Assembly: GCA_964030475.1 (NCBI GenBank)
Contig: CAXIPT010000002.1
Span: forward strand, 14,273,808-14,337,807
Origin: Tethya wilhelma
Lineage: Eukaryota > Porifera > Demospongiae > Tethyida > Tethyidae
Direction of reading: 5' to 3'
Length of the DNA stretch: 64,000 nucleotides
Below the pieces are notes generated by a model. It ran no database searches. It was given only the letters and a program-made list of their open reading frames with translations, and was not told the origin of the DNA. Position numbers and translations under genes: made by a program. Of the stretch, positions 9,725 to 21,296 are shown in pieces. Numbering within the stretch: the stretch's first letter is position 1; each line of letters begins with the position of its first letter.

Positions 9725-12360
9725 GCAACGAGCTGCAGCTTTTAGAAAAGTGCAGCCGAGTTCTGCTGTGTCTCAACTCCCTGCTCAATGCTTCATTCAG
9801 TGACCAGCAAGACCTAGCATTAGAAACTTAATAATGCTCCAGTACAACAAGCACTAAGGCTGGAACAATTAGTATGTCATCACTGTCATTGAATTTGTAT
9901 ATATTATAAAAGAAATTTATGAGAACAATCGGGTGTTAGTATCAGAATAACAGACCTGCCAAGTCTCACGCATTACGCGTATTTCTCACACGTAAGACAG
10001 TCATCACACGCTCTCACTCTTAAGCTTAAGCTTACAATAGAAATCTCACGCCAAAAGTTTGATAACAGGACGATCCGGCATTGCTTGCCTCATTCTCTCG
10101 CCAGTTTGCAATAATTTGAGTTCAGAGGTACACTATTATGGGTGTGGCTAGTGTAAATGTTCGGCCAGCGCTAGCATGTCCCCACATGTATGGTGCGGGC
10201 GCCGCTATGTGCGCTAACTAGCAATATACTCGGATACTAGTCGGAGTATTATATTATCTACGCTTTCGCTCACTTTTGCAACCCTGTTCCATTTTTACTA
10301 TGCAGCTGAGCATATGGCATAACAATAACATACAAAGCATACATGTGCTGGGCCAGGGAACTGATAAGGCTAAGTGCATGCAAAGCATACTTTTTTGTTA
10401 GTATGATACTGATCAACTGCAAGTTATCTAGTCTAGTCACCAGTGAAATGCGTAAAGGGGGGGGAGGGGGGGGGGNNNNNNNNNNNNNNNNNNNNNNNNN
10501 NNNNNNNNNNNNNNNNNNNNNNNNNNNNNNNNNNNNNNNNNNNNNNNNNNNNNNNNCCGAAAAATTACTCCTAAAATACTGTATGGGTGTGTCTTGTGCA
10601 TGCAATAGGATGGCTGTGTAGAAAATGTGCAGCAAATTTGCAGGATGGCTAGCGGAGAGTGTGTGCTAGCTGTGACTTCGAAGCTTGGTGGGCATGTCCA
10701 ACCAAGCGTGTGTTGAGTGAGATTGACTTTTGACCTCTGACCTTTGACCCCTCTGCCACCTAGGTGAGCTCAAAGTGAGGAAAAGTTGAATTTGACAGGG
10801 CTGTATAAAGTCCATTTTTCTTCCCTGGTGGAGAGGAGAGAGAGGCAGTGAGGTATGTGAGCTTGTAGGGTGTTTGTGTGTCTTGAATATCATGTTTAGT
10901 TTTTGACTGGGTGGGACTCAGTTTTCTGTTATGCATTTTGTGAGAGAATGTGGTTGTGAAAAGTGTATACATAGTATAAAAAGCCTTCTACAGACTTGAT
11001 GAGCAGTTTTTTGCTTTTTCTCAACGTACATTTTTTCGTTCATCTGTTGTCTTTCAAGCCGCCTGGTTGTTGTTCCTTGTGAGTGAGTGGCAATGGCAGA
11101 AAAATCCAGCAACTAAATTTGACCTTTGACCCTTTTGAGCAATAATCAGCCATTTTGAGACCAAATCCTCTCGGCTTTGAGATAGTATCACAAGTTTCTA
11201 TGAGCCTATGAATATCATTACTGTTTTAGTGTGATCCCCGCCCACTCAAAAACCTCTAACCTTAAAGTGCATCTTTTTCATTCACAAAATAGGGTTTAAT
11301 TAGCATTACATGTTGGAAAATTTTATTGTTATAGAATTTACTGTCAGTGTTAATCCACTATAACAGACATAATATTATTACTTATAGGTAAAAATCAAGC
11401 CAGATGTGTGTTCTGTTGCAAAATACGTTGATGTACCTGTATGAAAGAAATCATTAGACAATGTAAAAAGGGAATCAGTATCAAACCACTTTGTGATGAT
11501 ATCCCAGCTCCTCTTAGTAGCCAGTATAAGAGGGACCTCAGGTTGATAGGCCTACTGCCATCAAAAGTCATGACATTAAATTTGTAATTATTAAACTCTC
11601 ATTTGAACAATTTGGGCCATTGTTCAAGTTGTGAGACATGGGCATGTTGAATGGTGTCACTGTTGAGTTATGTTAAGCGTGGGTACTTGAATCCAATATA
11701 AAGCCCATAGATATTTGGAGACAGCACAACTATTCTTCCTAACCACCTCCAACAGAGTAGGTTAGCTGTCAGTAAGCAGTAAAACTTGTATTGCCTGAAA
11801 AGATAATGAAAAGCAGTTAGTAAATTAATGTACAATAGCTATAGTTATTAATACTTTTAGGTAACTCATTCATGTCAGGGTGTTTCTCATGTACCACAGT
11901 CACAGATATCGGTAAGTGAAGAAGCAAGTTGGTATATAACCCAAATATCAAAGCATATACAGCACCAAACACCTCATGTTCAATTATACAATTGACTGTC
12001 TGATTCAGCTTCCATTAAGATTTTTTTGCAGCACACAGTCAACATTGTACTTAACACAGTGCCTGAGCTATTATTATCCACATGAAATTAATATTTATAA
12101 ACAAAATGTATGAAAGACTCACCAATCAGTGCTTGGACCTACACTGAATTGCAACAATTTTTATTGTGTGTAATACCATCTAGCTACAAGTACAGTACAA
12201 AAATAAACTTCCAGAGAGAGAATTTGAGAAGTTAGTGAAGGCTCATCCAGAGGTTCAAGCAGACCCTGTTTGGTGTGTATCTGAGGCTGAAAGCAGAAAA
12301 TAAAATCGTATTAACTGAAGCACAAGGGTGTAGATAACAACTAAATAGAGTAATTGATCA
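9725..12360. other. No gene recognised; includes an 81-N gap
   Basis: AT-rich intergenic sequence. Ns fill 10476-10556, directly after a G homopolymer that probably stopped sequencing. Several short frames exist but none has recognisable motifs or splice sites. TTTGACC repeats occur at 10725-10750 and 11120-11135. Confidence 0.5.
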
Positions 12361-12782
12361 TTAAACGGACACATTAATATTCGGACACCTGTAACTTACG
12401 ATTAGAAAACGCTTCCAGCTCTGGACTTTACACACTAGTAGACCTGCCTAAGTGCTGACTGTGCCCTGGGAATAGAGTCCGTAAAGATCGTCAACGCTGT
12501 CAAACCAGCTTCACAAAGATCAAGTCCGAAATCGTCAATCTTCAGACGTCGCGATCAACATTTGGACTTGGGGCCTTCTAAAAGTTGTGGACATCGAATA
12601 GGAGCTATTATTTTTATGTTGGCAAGTAGTCCTGTCTTTACTCTATCTAGCAATCTAATCCAAGCCCCACCCACACTATTGTATTAAAACCACACCTACC
12701 GATAATTCAGCAGGCACGCAATCAACATTCGGACACATGTGCAATCCTTCTGGCCATGTTTATAAACTGTTATTGTGATAAT

Positions 12783-13374
12783 TTAGCATAAGTTGCACAA
12801 CCAATGAGATGGGGAAGCATTAAATGATAGACCTACACATGAATAGTGATACCATTGATTACACTTGTCGCAACAAATCATCTTACTACAAAAAAAGTCT
12901 GGCATTTTACAAACACAAAAAAGTTTGATACAAAAACTACCTCCAGTGGGCCGAGGCAATGGCTCAGAGTAAGTGGCCTGCTTTGGAAATGGCAGTAAAA
13001 CTCCTTTTGTTAAACATTCAAAAAAGTGGTTTCTCATTTTTTCTTGAATGAACTTGATTTTTTCTGGGTTAGATTTTCTACATATCTCAATAGCAAACGC
13101 TATTGAAAATAATCCACAATCCAGACTACCATCTTGTTGCTGTACTGACAACTTTTGAACCAGTAATTCTGTTTAGGATTTATTAACAGGTTGATAGATC
13201 TGTGATATTTGTAGCATCGTCTCAGGAGTCGTCTTCATGAAAAGCAGTCCACTGTCAGCGAGTAGAACTGAGTGGGGAGAGGTACGTGCACTGCATACCC
13301 AATGAGAAGAACCTAAAAATAAAATCAAGACTTTACTTAACTCAAAACAAACATACCTGCACCCCCCCCACCTT

Positions 13375-13422
<48 letters not shown>

Positions 13423-13690
13423 AAACACATGCATGGATATCAATCACAATTACTTGTATGCAAAATCTGAAGTGAAGGTATTTTTGTCACAGCTTGGAAG
13501 CGATGGTTCTGTCCAAGAAGAGAATTCTGGAATCCTCCAATCAAAGTAAATTGATTGGCTAATAACTTGTGAGCCGCACTTACTAAATGATCATTAAGCG
13601 CATCCTTCCTTCCAGTAAAATATCCCGATAAGCTTCATTTAAATCAAGATTCTTTATCCACCAGTGCACAGAGGACTCAGAATCAGAGTT
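12783..13690 (-). pseudogene. Ulp1-type cysteine protease plus PHD finger, decayed
   Basis: Minus-strand segments form a C48 (Ulp1/SENP-like) peptidase followed by a PHD finger. At 13445-13690: an NLDLNEAYRDILLEGR segment, then ALNDHLVSAAHKLLANQF and an IGGFQNSLLGQ motif. At 13173-13320: SHWVCSA with the expected catalytic His and an LADSG segment at the Asp position. At 12783-13172: QQDGSLDCGLFSIAFA, with catalytic Gln and Cys. The C-terminus is a zinc finger of pattern C-x-C, C-C-x2-C, H-x2-C, C-x2-C ending at the stop. Family role: cleaves SUMO-like isopeptide bonds; PHD fingers read histone tails. Such fusions are common in large animal DNA transposons. A TAA in frame near 13172 and a frameshift near 13620 break it. 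Confidence 0.8.
13377..13422. repeat. (CA)n microsatellite
   Basis: About 23 CA units within an intron-like stretch of the Ulp1/PHD remnant. Confidence 0.95.
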
Positions 13691-13929
13691 AGAAGAGACG
13701 GAAAAACTAGATGGCTCCTCTAGTTGTAAGGCGAGGTCTCCTGGATCTGGGAAAAAAACAACAATTGATTACTTGTTTATACTTTTAGAAATATCTCCAA
13801 GGTCTGCAACGAAGTCACTATTACGTGATAAATATGCCATTTGACACTAGCTTGGAAAACTTTTGCCAGCAAAAGTTTCTATCAGGTGCAGGATTGGTAA
13901 AATACGACAAAATTTAAACAATTAATTTA

Positions 13930-14165
13930 ATCTGTATGTATTCAGCCAGAGAAAGTTGAAAGAAAAATTTTAGTGGTGAATTTTCCAACCTATTCCTAGT
14001 ATGGTAGTACTGGTTACACAGGAATGGCATAAATGCCAAACCTCCCTGATTCTTGATGAATATACGTGGTTTCTTTGTCTTCAGGTCCTTTTGGCATCGG
14101 TTTTTCATGTCTCTCATCCAGTTGCGAGATACAAGACAAAAAGTGCCTTCTCTGTATGGCCACCA
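13930..14165 (-). pseudogene. Coding fragment, twin of 9213-9702
   Basis: The minus-strand frame begins PYREGTFCLVSRNW and continues with DLKTKKPRIFIKNQGG and FMPFLCNQYYHTRN. It parallels 9213-9702 segment by segment. It lies 240 bases upstream of the Ulp1/PHD remnant on the same strand, so it may be an N-terminal exon of the same element. Family not recognised. Confidence 0.5.
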
Positions 14166-14212
14166 TTAATTTCTAAACTCATGCATTATTCAAGACTACT
14201 TGGGAATTCAAG

Positions 14213-14593
14213 TTGACAACCCTTTCCACACAGACAGGTGTGCGTTATTTGGAATCTACAGTTGACATGAGCAGTGCTGAACTCTCTGCTAAGTGCTATA
14301 TGGTGCGGCGGCCACCTATGGAGGGACCTCTCTTCATCCTTCAAGATGGAACACGGCAGGGCTTGGTGAAACACTTACGGGAAGCTCTATCTAGTATTGG
14401 TGTCGATCCTAGCAATTATTCAGGACATAGTTTCCGCATAGGTGCAGCGACAGCTGGCCTCAGTGACTCTCTAATACAGCATCTGGGTCGATGGAAGTCA
14501 GACATTTTTAAGTTATACATTCAGTCACCAGTGAAGCGAGTAGCAGCTGTATCGAGACTATTAGCAACCGCAGGCTCCCAAAACAGGTGTTGA
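14213..14593 (+). pseudogene. Tyrosine recombinase C-terminal fragment
   Basis: About 126 residues match the C-terminal catalytic half of tyrosine recombinases (XerD/phage-integrase fold). Visible are a GPLFILQDG segment, the box-II motif SGHSFRIGAATA (H-x2-R), IQHLGRWKSD with the conserved His/Trp region, and FKLYI with the presumed nucleophile Tyr. The box-I arginine region is missing, so the gene is 5'-truncated. Such recombinases occur in Cryptons and in DIRS/Ngaro retroelements; no reverse transcriptase is nearby, so Crypton-like origin is possible. It ends at a normal stop. Confidence 0.75.
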
Positions 14594-14599
14594 TTTTAA

Positions 14600-15260
14600 G
14601 ATGTTGTCAGCCTACGCCAGCATTATGACACTTAGTAGACTCTGTACAATAGTGCCGTAATGATGTATGCACACACATAACCTAGTAGCTAACTCTCCTA
14701 ATAATTATATGTATCTTCATGCAGAACCAGTTCAATACGGTACTATAGATATCNCTGCAGAAATTTCATTATTTGTTTATTTATTTATTTGATTTGATTT
14801 ATTTATTCTTTCTCTCCGCCTACTTGTGGGCGTGATCTCTGCAGGACATTGCACTAGCTCCCTCACATTATTTTATTTTATTTTTTTTTTTTTTTTCCAT
14901 TTATTTTAGTGTGTGTGTGCGTCTAGGGGTGATTTAACACTCCCCCTGGTACCACACAGTGCTGGCATTCTATGTAGTGGCATGATGTGATGCAGGTCAA
15001 GCGACCTCATGCATACTGATTCCGGCCGAGCGGCCAATAGCTTGTTTGCATGTGGCCAGGCAGGCCATTTTTATTGGCTGTACAGGCAACAGTGAGGGAG
15101 TGGTCCTGCAGTACTACCAAACCTTTTATTCTTCTTGATTTAAGAGGAAGCCATAAGCATTTAGAAAGTTAATAAAATAAAAATAGAGTATGGAAGACAC
15201 GAGTAAGACTTTATGCAGATGTTGTACTCATAAAGTAATTTATATCATATCATTATCTGT
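14600..15260. other. No gene recognised
   Basis: AT-rich sequence with an N at 14754 and TTTATTTATTTA-type low complexity. The segment 14985-15070 contains GGCC-rich short repeats (GGCCGAGCGGCC). Nothing else supportable. Confidence 0.4.
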
Positions 15261-15265
15261 TGCAG

Positions 15266-15595
15266 GGAAATTCTTAAAAAAGATAAGGAAAGGAAATTAA
15301 AACAATCGTTCGAAAAATACTTAGCAGAGATGAAAGAAATTAATGAAACATTTGACAAAGTAAGAGTGCAACTAATTCAGGCTTTAAAATTAATTATTGT
15401 ACATCCTTCTAGGAACAAAAAAAAAACGACTGAAGTACGAAAAACATAATTATCCATTACCTGTGTGATGAGGCTCTAGATACTGCAAGTCACTTATGCC
15501 ATGATCAATCGTAACGTAATAACTATCATATTATAAGGTAATGGAGGACGCCAGACTCCTCCAAGCTCTTGCTCAGCCTAGAGGAGATACACCCT
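15266..15595 (+). CDS. Two exons of an unidentified coiled-coil protein
   Basis: Exon 15266-15359 follows CTGTTGCAG and ends at GTAAGA. It encodes a charged helix (EILKKDKERKLKQSFEKYL). Exon 15538-15595 follows TTATAAG, starts in the matching phase with VMEDARLLQALAQ and ends at GTAAGC. The next candidate acceptor (15650) would create a stop across the junction, so this may be close to the C-terminus or another exon may be used. The exons look real (in phase, good splice sites), but the protein is too short to identify. Confidence 0.45.
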
Positions 15596-15689
15596 GTAAG
15601 CACTTAGCTACTGTTATTTGAGTGCATGTTCTGTTGTGATCACCATCAGAAGGAAGCAAAGGAGAAGGGGAGGCCTCCTCTTGGTATGT

Positions 15690-16400
15690 TGACCCACACT
15701 ACAACACTAGCACCAGTTTGTCTGATGTGGTATACAATGTTAATCCCACTTTTAGTTGAATCTACTCTTGTGATCGTGCACATGGTAGGTGCCTAGGCTC
15801 ATGCTCAATGCAATGCGTACGACCTCAGTAGCAAATCATGGCTGTTAACAACTTCTATCATTTTCATAAGACTGTAAGGGCACCCTACATTGGAGAGACC
15901 CTCTCTTCTGAGTCCGGGGGATCCATGAAGGAGAGGACATCCTGAACTACATTTCAAAAATGAAACCTCCTTACTTCATTTCTCTCTTGATTTTTTGCAC
16001 AACTAGAAATTCTATGGAATTCTTGAAGCCAAACCGTATGTGATCGCAATCAACAATCATTGTTCACATTGAGCCGTTATAATTTGAGACATCAGTCTCA
16101 TCTACCTGCTTGTCTTGCAGGTCATTGTATCAGCATAANCTGCCGTATTCCAAGGTTATTCGCTCTTTACACCTCCCTGTACACGGAACAATCGGAATCT
16201 ATACTGTGTACTAAGAACAAAATGCGTGGGTGCAAAAATGTTTTACTAATGTAACGTGACGTTTTTCTCAATGTAAACGTCATATTACGAAAGCGGCGGC
16301 ACGGCTTTCGTCATTCACGTGATGTTTGGTACCAGGCTTTCCCCCCGCTAAAATAACCAAAATGAATAAATTAAGGGGAAAGCCTGGGAACGAGGCTACA
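15690..16400. other. No gene; small AGGCTTTCC hairpin at its end
   Basis: Unremarkable sequence with an N at 16139. At 16331-16399, CCAGGCTTTCCCC and its inverse with GGGAACGAGGCTA form a small hairpin related to the TAGCCTCG elements, with a degraded left end. Confidence 0.45.
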
Positions 16401-16668
16401 TGGGTTACACAAACTACTTTGTAAAGACGAAAAAGAATTCATCATATTATAATAATCATAAAAATAACATTATTTATAAATGATGTCACACTGCATCATG
16501 ATTGAATTTTTGTTCCATATACATACTATTATATCAGTTTCAATAGTAATACTTTTATTTGCTACACTGTTCAGGACAATCTGCTGGTGTATGTATGTTT
16601 GAGTGCTTTAGTATGCATACTGTACATTTTTTGCTTAAGGTACACAACTGCCAGTATGTGCATGTGTG

Positions 16669-16724
<56 letters not shown>

Positions 16725-16737
16725 CATCACTCCTGTC
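16400..16737. repeat. Dispersed repeat ending in (GA)25, copy 2
   Basis: Second copy of the repeat at 1831-2217; the (GA)n run is 16672-16722. The homology continues to a CATCACTCCTGTCTG block after the GA run, as in copy 1, and stops at an N (16740). Confidence 0.75.
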
Positions 16738-17149
16738 TGNGGAGGTCAAGCACTCTGGATTGATACCAAGTTTAGCAAAAGTAAGCCAAAATAAACAAAA
16801 GTAACCTAAGTAGCTAGCTACCATGGAGTGGACTTTGAATCAGTACTAAGACCTGACAGAGTGCATTTTTAGAATATCTACATCATGGACTATACAGGCA
16901 AGAAAGTTGCAACTAAAGTATGAAAAAAATACAGCCTATACAAAATCATAAATAATTGCTGTATTACTCAAGCACTCAGACAGCCTAGGAAGGGCCCACA
17001 AAGTTCTAGTATGCAGCTCTACACTCGCTCTAAAGAGTTAGACTGCTAGTGCGTGGTAGACAGTAAAAAGTTGCCATCTTTGCTGGGCATGTTTTAGAAC
17101 TTCCACTGAATAATGAAAGTACTGGATATCTCTGCTTGGGTAGAATTTG

Positions 17150-17498
17150 CAGTGGCGGATTTAGAGGGATATTCGATGTATCCATGGATACCCCCTTTCA
17201 GACAAGGCTAAAAATTTTTTCAGTCTCAAAAATCAAGCCAACTGCTGGCCTCTCACAAGTATAATTCTTACTTGAAAAACATTGGCTGCCAGCAAATAAG
17301 CCCAGAAAGTGCTACGCACGAGCTAGAAACTCCGCTTGAATAGTAAAGTACAGAGTTCATATGCAATTAGAAATGGGTGGAGCTATACGTAAAATAGGCA
17401 TGGTTTTACCAGAAGTGGGTGTGGCCAGCGCTAAAATTTCGGGCGCTTCACGCGGATTCTATGATAACCCCTTTCTATAATCCTGGATCCGCCACTGA
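17150..17498. mobile_element. CAGTGGCGGAT TIR element, copy 1
   Basis: Starts CAGTGGCGGATTTAG and ends CCTGGATCCGCCACTG. The second copy at 41370-41734 shares these ends and internal blocks ATCCATGGAT, CCCCTTTCA and GCGCTTCACGCG. Non-coding. Confidence 0.8.
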
Positions 17499-17816
17499 TT
17501 TAGACCTCCATTCCAAAGTACTAGCACTACAGTACAAAAGTTGCTGAAGTTTCTTACAGCTGTAGTGAATTTGAGTGCATAAACACTAATTTCAATGTAC
17601 TTCACTTAAATACATACATAATGTAGAAAATAAAATGTGTGTGTAATGTATTACACATGAAGTACATTTCACTTCATGTGAAGTACATTTCACTTCATGT
17701 GTATTACACCAGTAATGAGGTGAACTTCAGACAATGTTCATGCAGTAATTAATTTTTGAATGGAATGGGCATGCATGAGTTACTATAAAAGAGTCAACCT
17801 TGTACGTATACATCCA

Positions 17817-19520
17817 TGCCGGAAAGATGCCTCAGTTAGACGTTGCAATGAAGAAGAATATTATCACCCTCTACGCTAAGAACAAGTTGAGTATAGCATT
17901 GTGAGAAAGCTAAAGAAGGACTATAATCTTTATTTTTCGCTTCAAACTATCACTCACTAAGTGTTATCTTACAAACGTGGAAAGTCTTTTGCTAGAAAAC
18001 CAGGCTCTGGTAGACCAAGCAAGATCACTGAAGAAGTCAAGAAAATCATTGAAGCAAAAATGCAAGCTGACGATGAAACAACTGCAACTTAACTACAAGA
18101 TGTGCTGAAGAAAAGCCACATATTGCTCCTATAAAACGATGCAGGCCACAAATAGGATGGACCCTACATGGTTCTCAATATTGCCAGCTTATTCGCAACT
18201 TGAACAAAGAAAAGACTAGAGTTTGCTTTGAAATGTCAGACTGAATCAGACACTTAATTTGGATTGATTCAACTAGAAAGTCACCAACGACATTCATTTC
18301 GAAAACGTGGACAAAGGCCACATTTGAAGCCAAGGGCGCAAAACATCCTGTGAAAGTTCATGTCTGGGCTGCTATTAGTAAAAGAGTTGCTTCCCTGGTG
18401 TGCATTTTTGAAGGGAAAATGGATGCTGAATTCTACACAAATATTTTGGAAGATTATATACTGAGAATAGCTTCCCTACTTCACACAGGTTTCAGCACAC
18501 ATCAAAATGAAGGCACCTACGGTGCATAAGCCTCGGCGCACTCAATTACTAATTTAGCATGTACAACTAAACATGTACGCACAAATATTATAATAGTACT
18601 GAGACTTCAGCCTGGTTAAGCAACTTGCCTGAGTCACGGCAGCCTGAGCCTAACAGGGTTTACTATCTGAAATTTTAGCTGCTGTAATCAAAGAAATGCT
18701 GAGCTGTGGTCAACCTAGTCATAATAACCTCCGTTAAGAAACTGGATGGTCAGCAAACAGTAATACTTTGATCAGTGCTTATATCAGCTGGTACTGCCCA
18801 GTGATGCATGATCAGCTGAAGGCCAGTCAGGCACTGATACAAAACACACAACTAACATATTTCTACACAAGCATTTCCTCACTATATTCAACTTGCAATC
18901 ATTGAGTTACTTACCTGTCCAAGCAGCCAAGCCAGCCAAGAAGCTCAAGTCCATCTATGAGGCCATGATCCAAGCCCTACAGTATTTCTAGATAACGCAC
19001 ACTATATGGGGCATGATCAACGGGTGCGGTTTCGAAGCCTAAGCAGCACAAAAGCCTCAGATCTCAGAAACTACAGCATTTTGCAAGATTCTACACGTCA
19101 AATTTTAAGATAATATCGATTCATGAACGTAAGTACCTTCCATTTTGACTCTGGAGCTGCAGTTCTTCAGATAATTTAGTAACAGACAGACAGACAGACA
19201 CAGACAAAACGACTACCGTAATCCTCTGCACGTGCTACGCACGCGCTGAGGCTTAAAAAGCGAGTTTTTTCGACATGCCGGAATCAATTGGTGGCCTACG
19301 CCACCAGAATTTCCAGACATAAATCCAATCGAAAATGTTTGGCACGAACTTAAAGAATACCTTCGCCGAGAAGTCAAACCAAACAACAAGCAACAACTGG
19401 TCTGTGGGATCCTGGAATTCTAGAACAGTGTGGATAAAGAAAAATGTTGTCGTTATATTAACCATCTTAATAAGGTGATTCCAAGGGTAATCGAAATGAA
19501 TGGTGATGCAAGTGGATATT
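17817..19520 (+). pseudogene. Tc1/mariner transposase remnant with an insertion
   Basis: Recognisable pieces on the plus strand: a basic N-terminal region (17820-18060, with KPGSGRPSKIT); a central VWAAISKRV then GKMDAEFYTNILEDYI segment (18362-18470); and, after an interruption, WWPTPPEFPDINPIENVWHE (19282-19345), which holds the third catalytic acidic position region of Tc1-like DDE transposases. The C-terminus follows with one in-frame TAG near 19420. The gene is split by the TIR element at about 18503-19256. Tc1 transposases cut and paste at TA sites. No intact terminal repeats were identified. The copy is inactive. Confidence 0.8.
18503..19256. mobile_element. TAAGCCTCGGC element, copy 1, inserted in the Tc1 remnant
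   Basis: Begins GGCACCTACGGTGCATAAGC and ends CGCACGCGCTGAGGCTTA; TAAGCCTCGGC is a short terminal inverted repeat. The copy at 56142-57768 has the same ends and the same subterminal CAGACAGAC and CGACTACCGTAATCCTCTGC blocks. Non-coding. Confidence 0.75.
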
Positions 19521-19832
19521 AGCTATACACTTTTAACATTTTCAATTCTCTGCTTCAAGTATTCATGCTCATTTTTTTATATCTACATTATTGGTGATCG
19601 AGATACACAACATTGTTACAGTACATGTACATGTAGACAGATATAAAATTTTATGATGTAATGTTTATGTTTGCTTTATGAACNCCACATACATGCCATC
19701 TAATTGAGTTAGCTATATATAGAGTGCTGTATTAAAAGCCTAGAAGAACACAAAATTAATACTAAATGACTGTCTTTAGTATTACTCAAAAGTGGAGGGA
19801 CAATATTATAATAATTATTTTTATATGCATAC

Positions 19833-20892
19833 ATTACTACAGGTTCCTCCATTCTGGCAAGGCATATCACCACAGTTTATTGGAGTTCCAGTGGTTGAAC
19901 AAGCTCTTGGAAACCGAATACAATTTGTGGTGCCTGAGCAGGTAGACCCACAAGTTCCAGTGGTACAAATGACACGCCATCCTAACTCCAGAATTGCAGA
20001 TCCTCCAGTATGGTTTTGATAATTTTCAAATTGAGCACTTGGTGTGTCTGGTAGAGGTATCTCTACCATAATGGTCCCAATTTCATCAAATACAGGGACT
20101 GCCTGTACTGTATCAGTTCTAGTATCTTGAACTTCAATCCTGAATTCAATTTGTTGCTATGCGTGTGAGATGATGAAAAAGAAGTACTGATCACACATGA
20201 GACACCAGAATGGGACCAGATCCACCCGGCTAAGCTTGTTTGAGCATTTAATTGGAACAATATTCAGTTTAAAAACAGTACAATAATATAGACTAAAGCT
20301 TAAGATTTTGCAATTATAATCACTGTTTAATTGTAACTAGTAATTATTGACCTCTTCATAATGTATTTGTAGTTTGCATGACTGTGCATATAATTATTAT
20401 GCAGTAGCCTGAGACTTACCCCTGCACTCAATGTGCTTGAAGGAATTATAAACTCCAGTGGGATGAATTGTCCACCGATAGGGAATGGTCTACAGCGTTC
20501 AAAGTTGAAATTGCTCATGTTATGATCAAATTGAAATACTTCAGCATTCAGCTGATCATAATTCACACTGACAGTGATATTTATTTGGGTGGTACACATA
20601 ATATTGTCTTGAAAACAAGGCAATGTTTCATTAATGGTCAAGGAACGAAGATCTAGATCTACTTGATAGCTGCTTAAAGCAGGTGCTGGGAATACCTACA
20701 ATCATGTATGTGCATGCATGATACAATACAAAGTAGAGCAGATTAAATTTAACAGATTGATCGAGTGCTCCAGTATATTATGTACAAGTTATTTTGATTA
20801 AATTTATGTAGACTACTCCACGTGGGGGATCTTACCATCATAACTGTATACAGAACAGTCAAAGCAAGACTTAGTACGCCTCTTTTCTTCAT
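19833..20892 (-). CDS. Delta/Jagged-like Notch ligand, N-terminal exons only
   Basis: Three phase-0 exons on the minus strand: 20836-20892 (ATG start, 19-residue hydrophobic signal peptide MKKRGVLSLALTVLYTVMM, donor GTAAGA), 20420-20695 (donor GTAAGT) and 19833-20156 (acceptor CATAG, donor probably GTATGC). The 219 residues give a secretory signal, a C2/MNNL-like beta region with two Cys pairs, then LGWRVIC with a Cys-rich stretch, and MPCQNGGTC, the start of an EGF repeat. Order and spacing (signal, MNNL, DSL, EGF) match Notch ligands. The DSL part is divergent: C-x3-C and C-x8-C spacings are kept but the first loops are shorter than usual. Later EGF, transmembrane and cytoplasmic exons are not found downstream; a Tc1 remnant and an N (19684) occupy that side. 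Alternative: another secreted EGF protein. Confidence 0.6.
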
Positions 20893-20899
20893 GATTTTA

Positions 20900-21295
20900 A
20901 CTGATTGTTCTGCACTCCTTCCAACGTATACTTGATGTTGCGCAGTCTCTTCAAGAAATTTTGTGATGGATTACGTGGCAACAGCTCTATACATAGAGCG
21001 GAAGGATTTGCGCATGCTTAGTACAGTACAGTACCAGAGGAGGTGTACCTCATTGCTGAGCTGGCATTATGCATGATTGCCAATTAACCGCATTCCTCGC
21101 ACGTGACGTTTTACACTAAGTCTTGCTCTCGCAGCCAACCCAAGTTAGAGCAGAAATGGTTGCTAGCAGCATACCATGGCACTTGACCGATTAATTTAGC
21201 AATGATATACCAACGCTAACTACTGAACTTCACTGCAATCCCCAAAATCTTTGCACTGTTAAACTGAATCATTGATATCACGTGCGGAGGCCCGG
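20900..21295. other. Upstream region of the Notch-ligand-like gene; ends at an N
   Basis: No gene seen. It would hold the promoter of the minus-strand ligand gene, but I see no certain motif. The N at 21296 adjoins retroelement sequence and may be an assembly join. Confidence 0.35.
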
Positions 21296-21296
21296 N

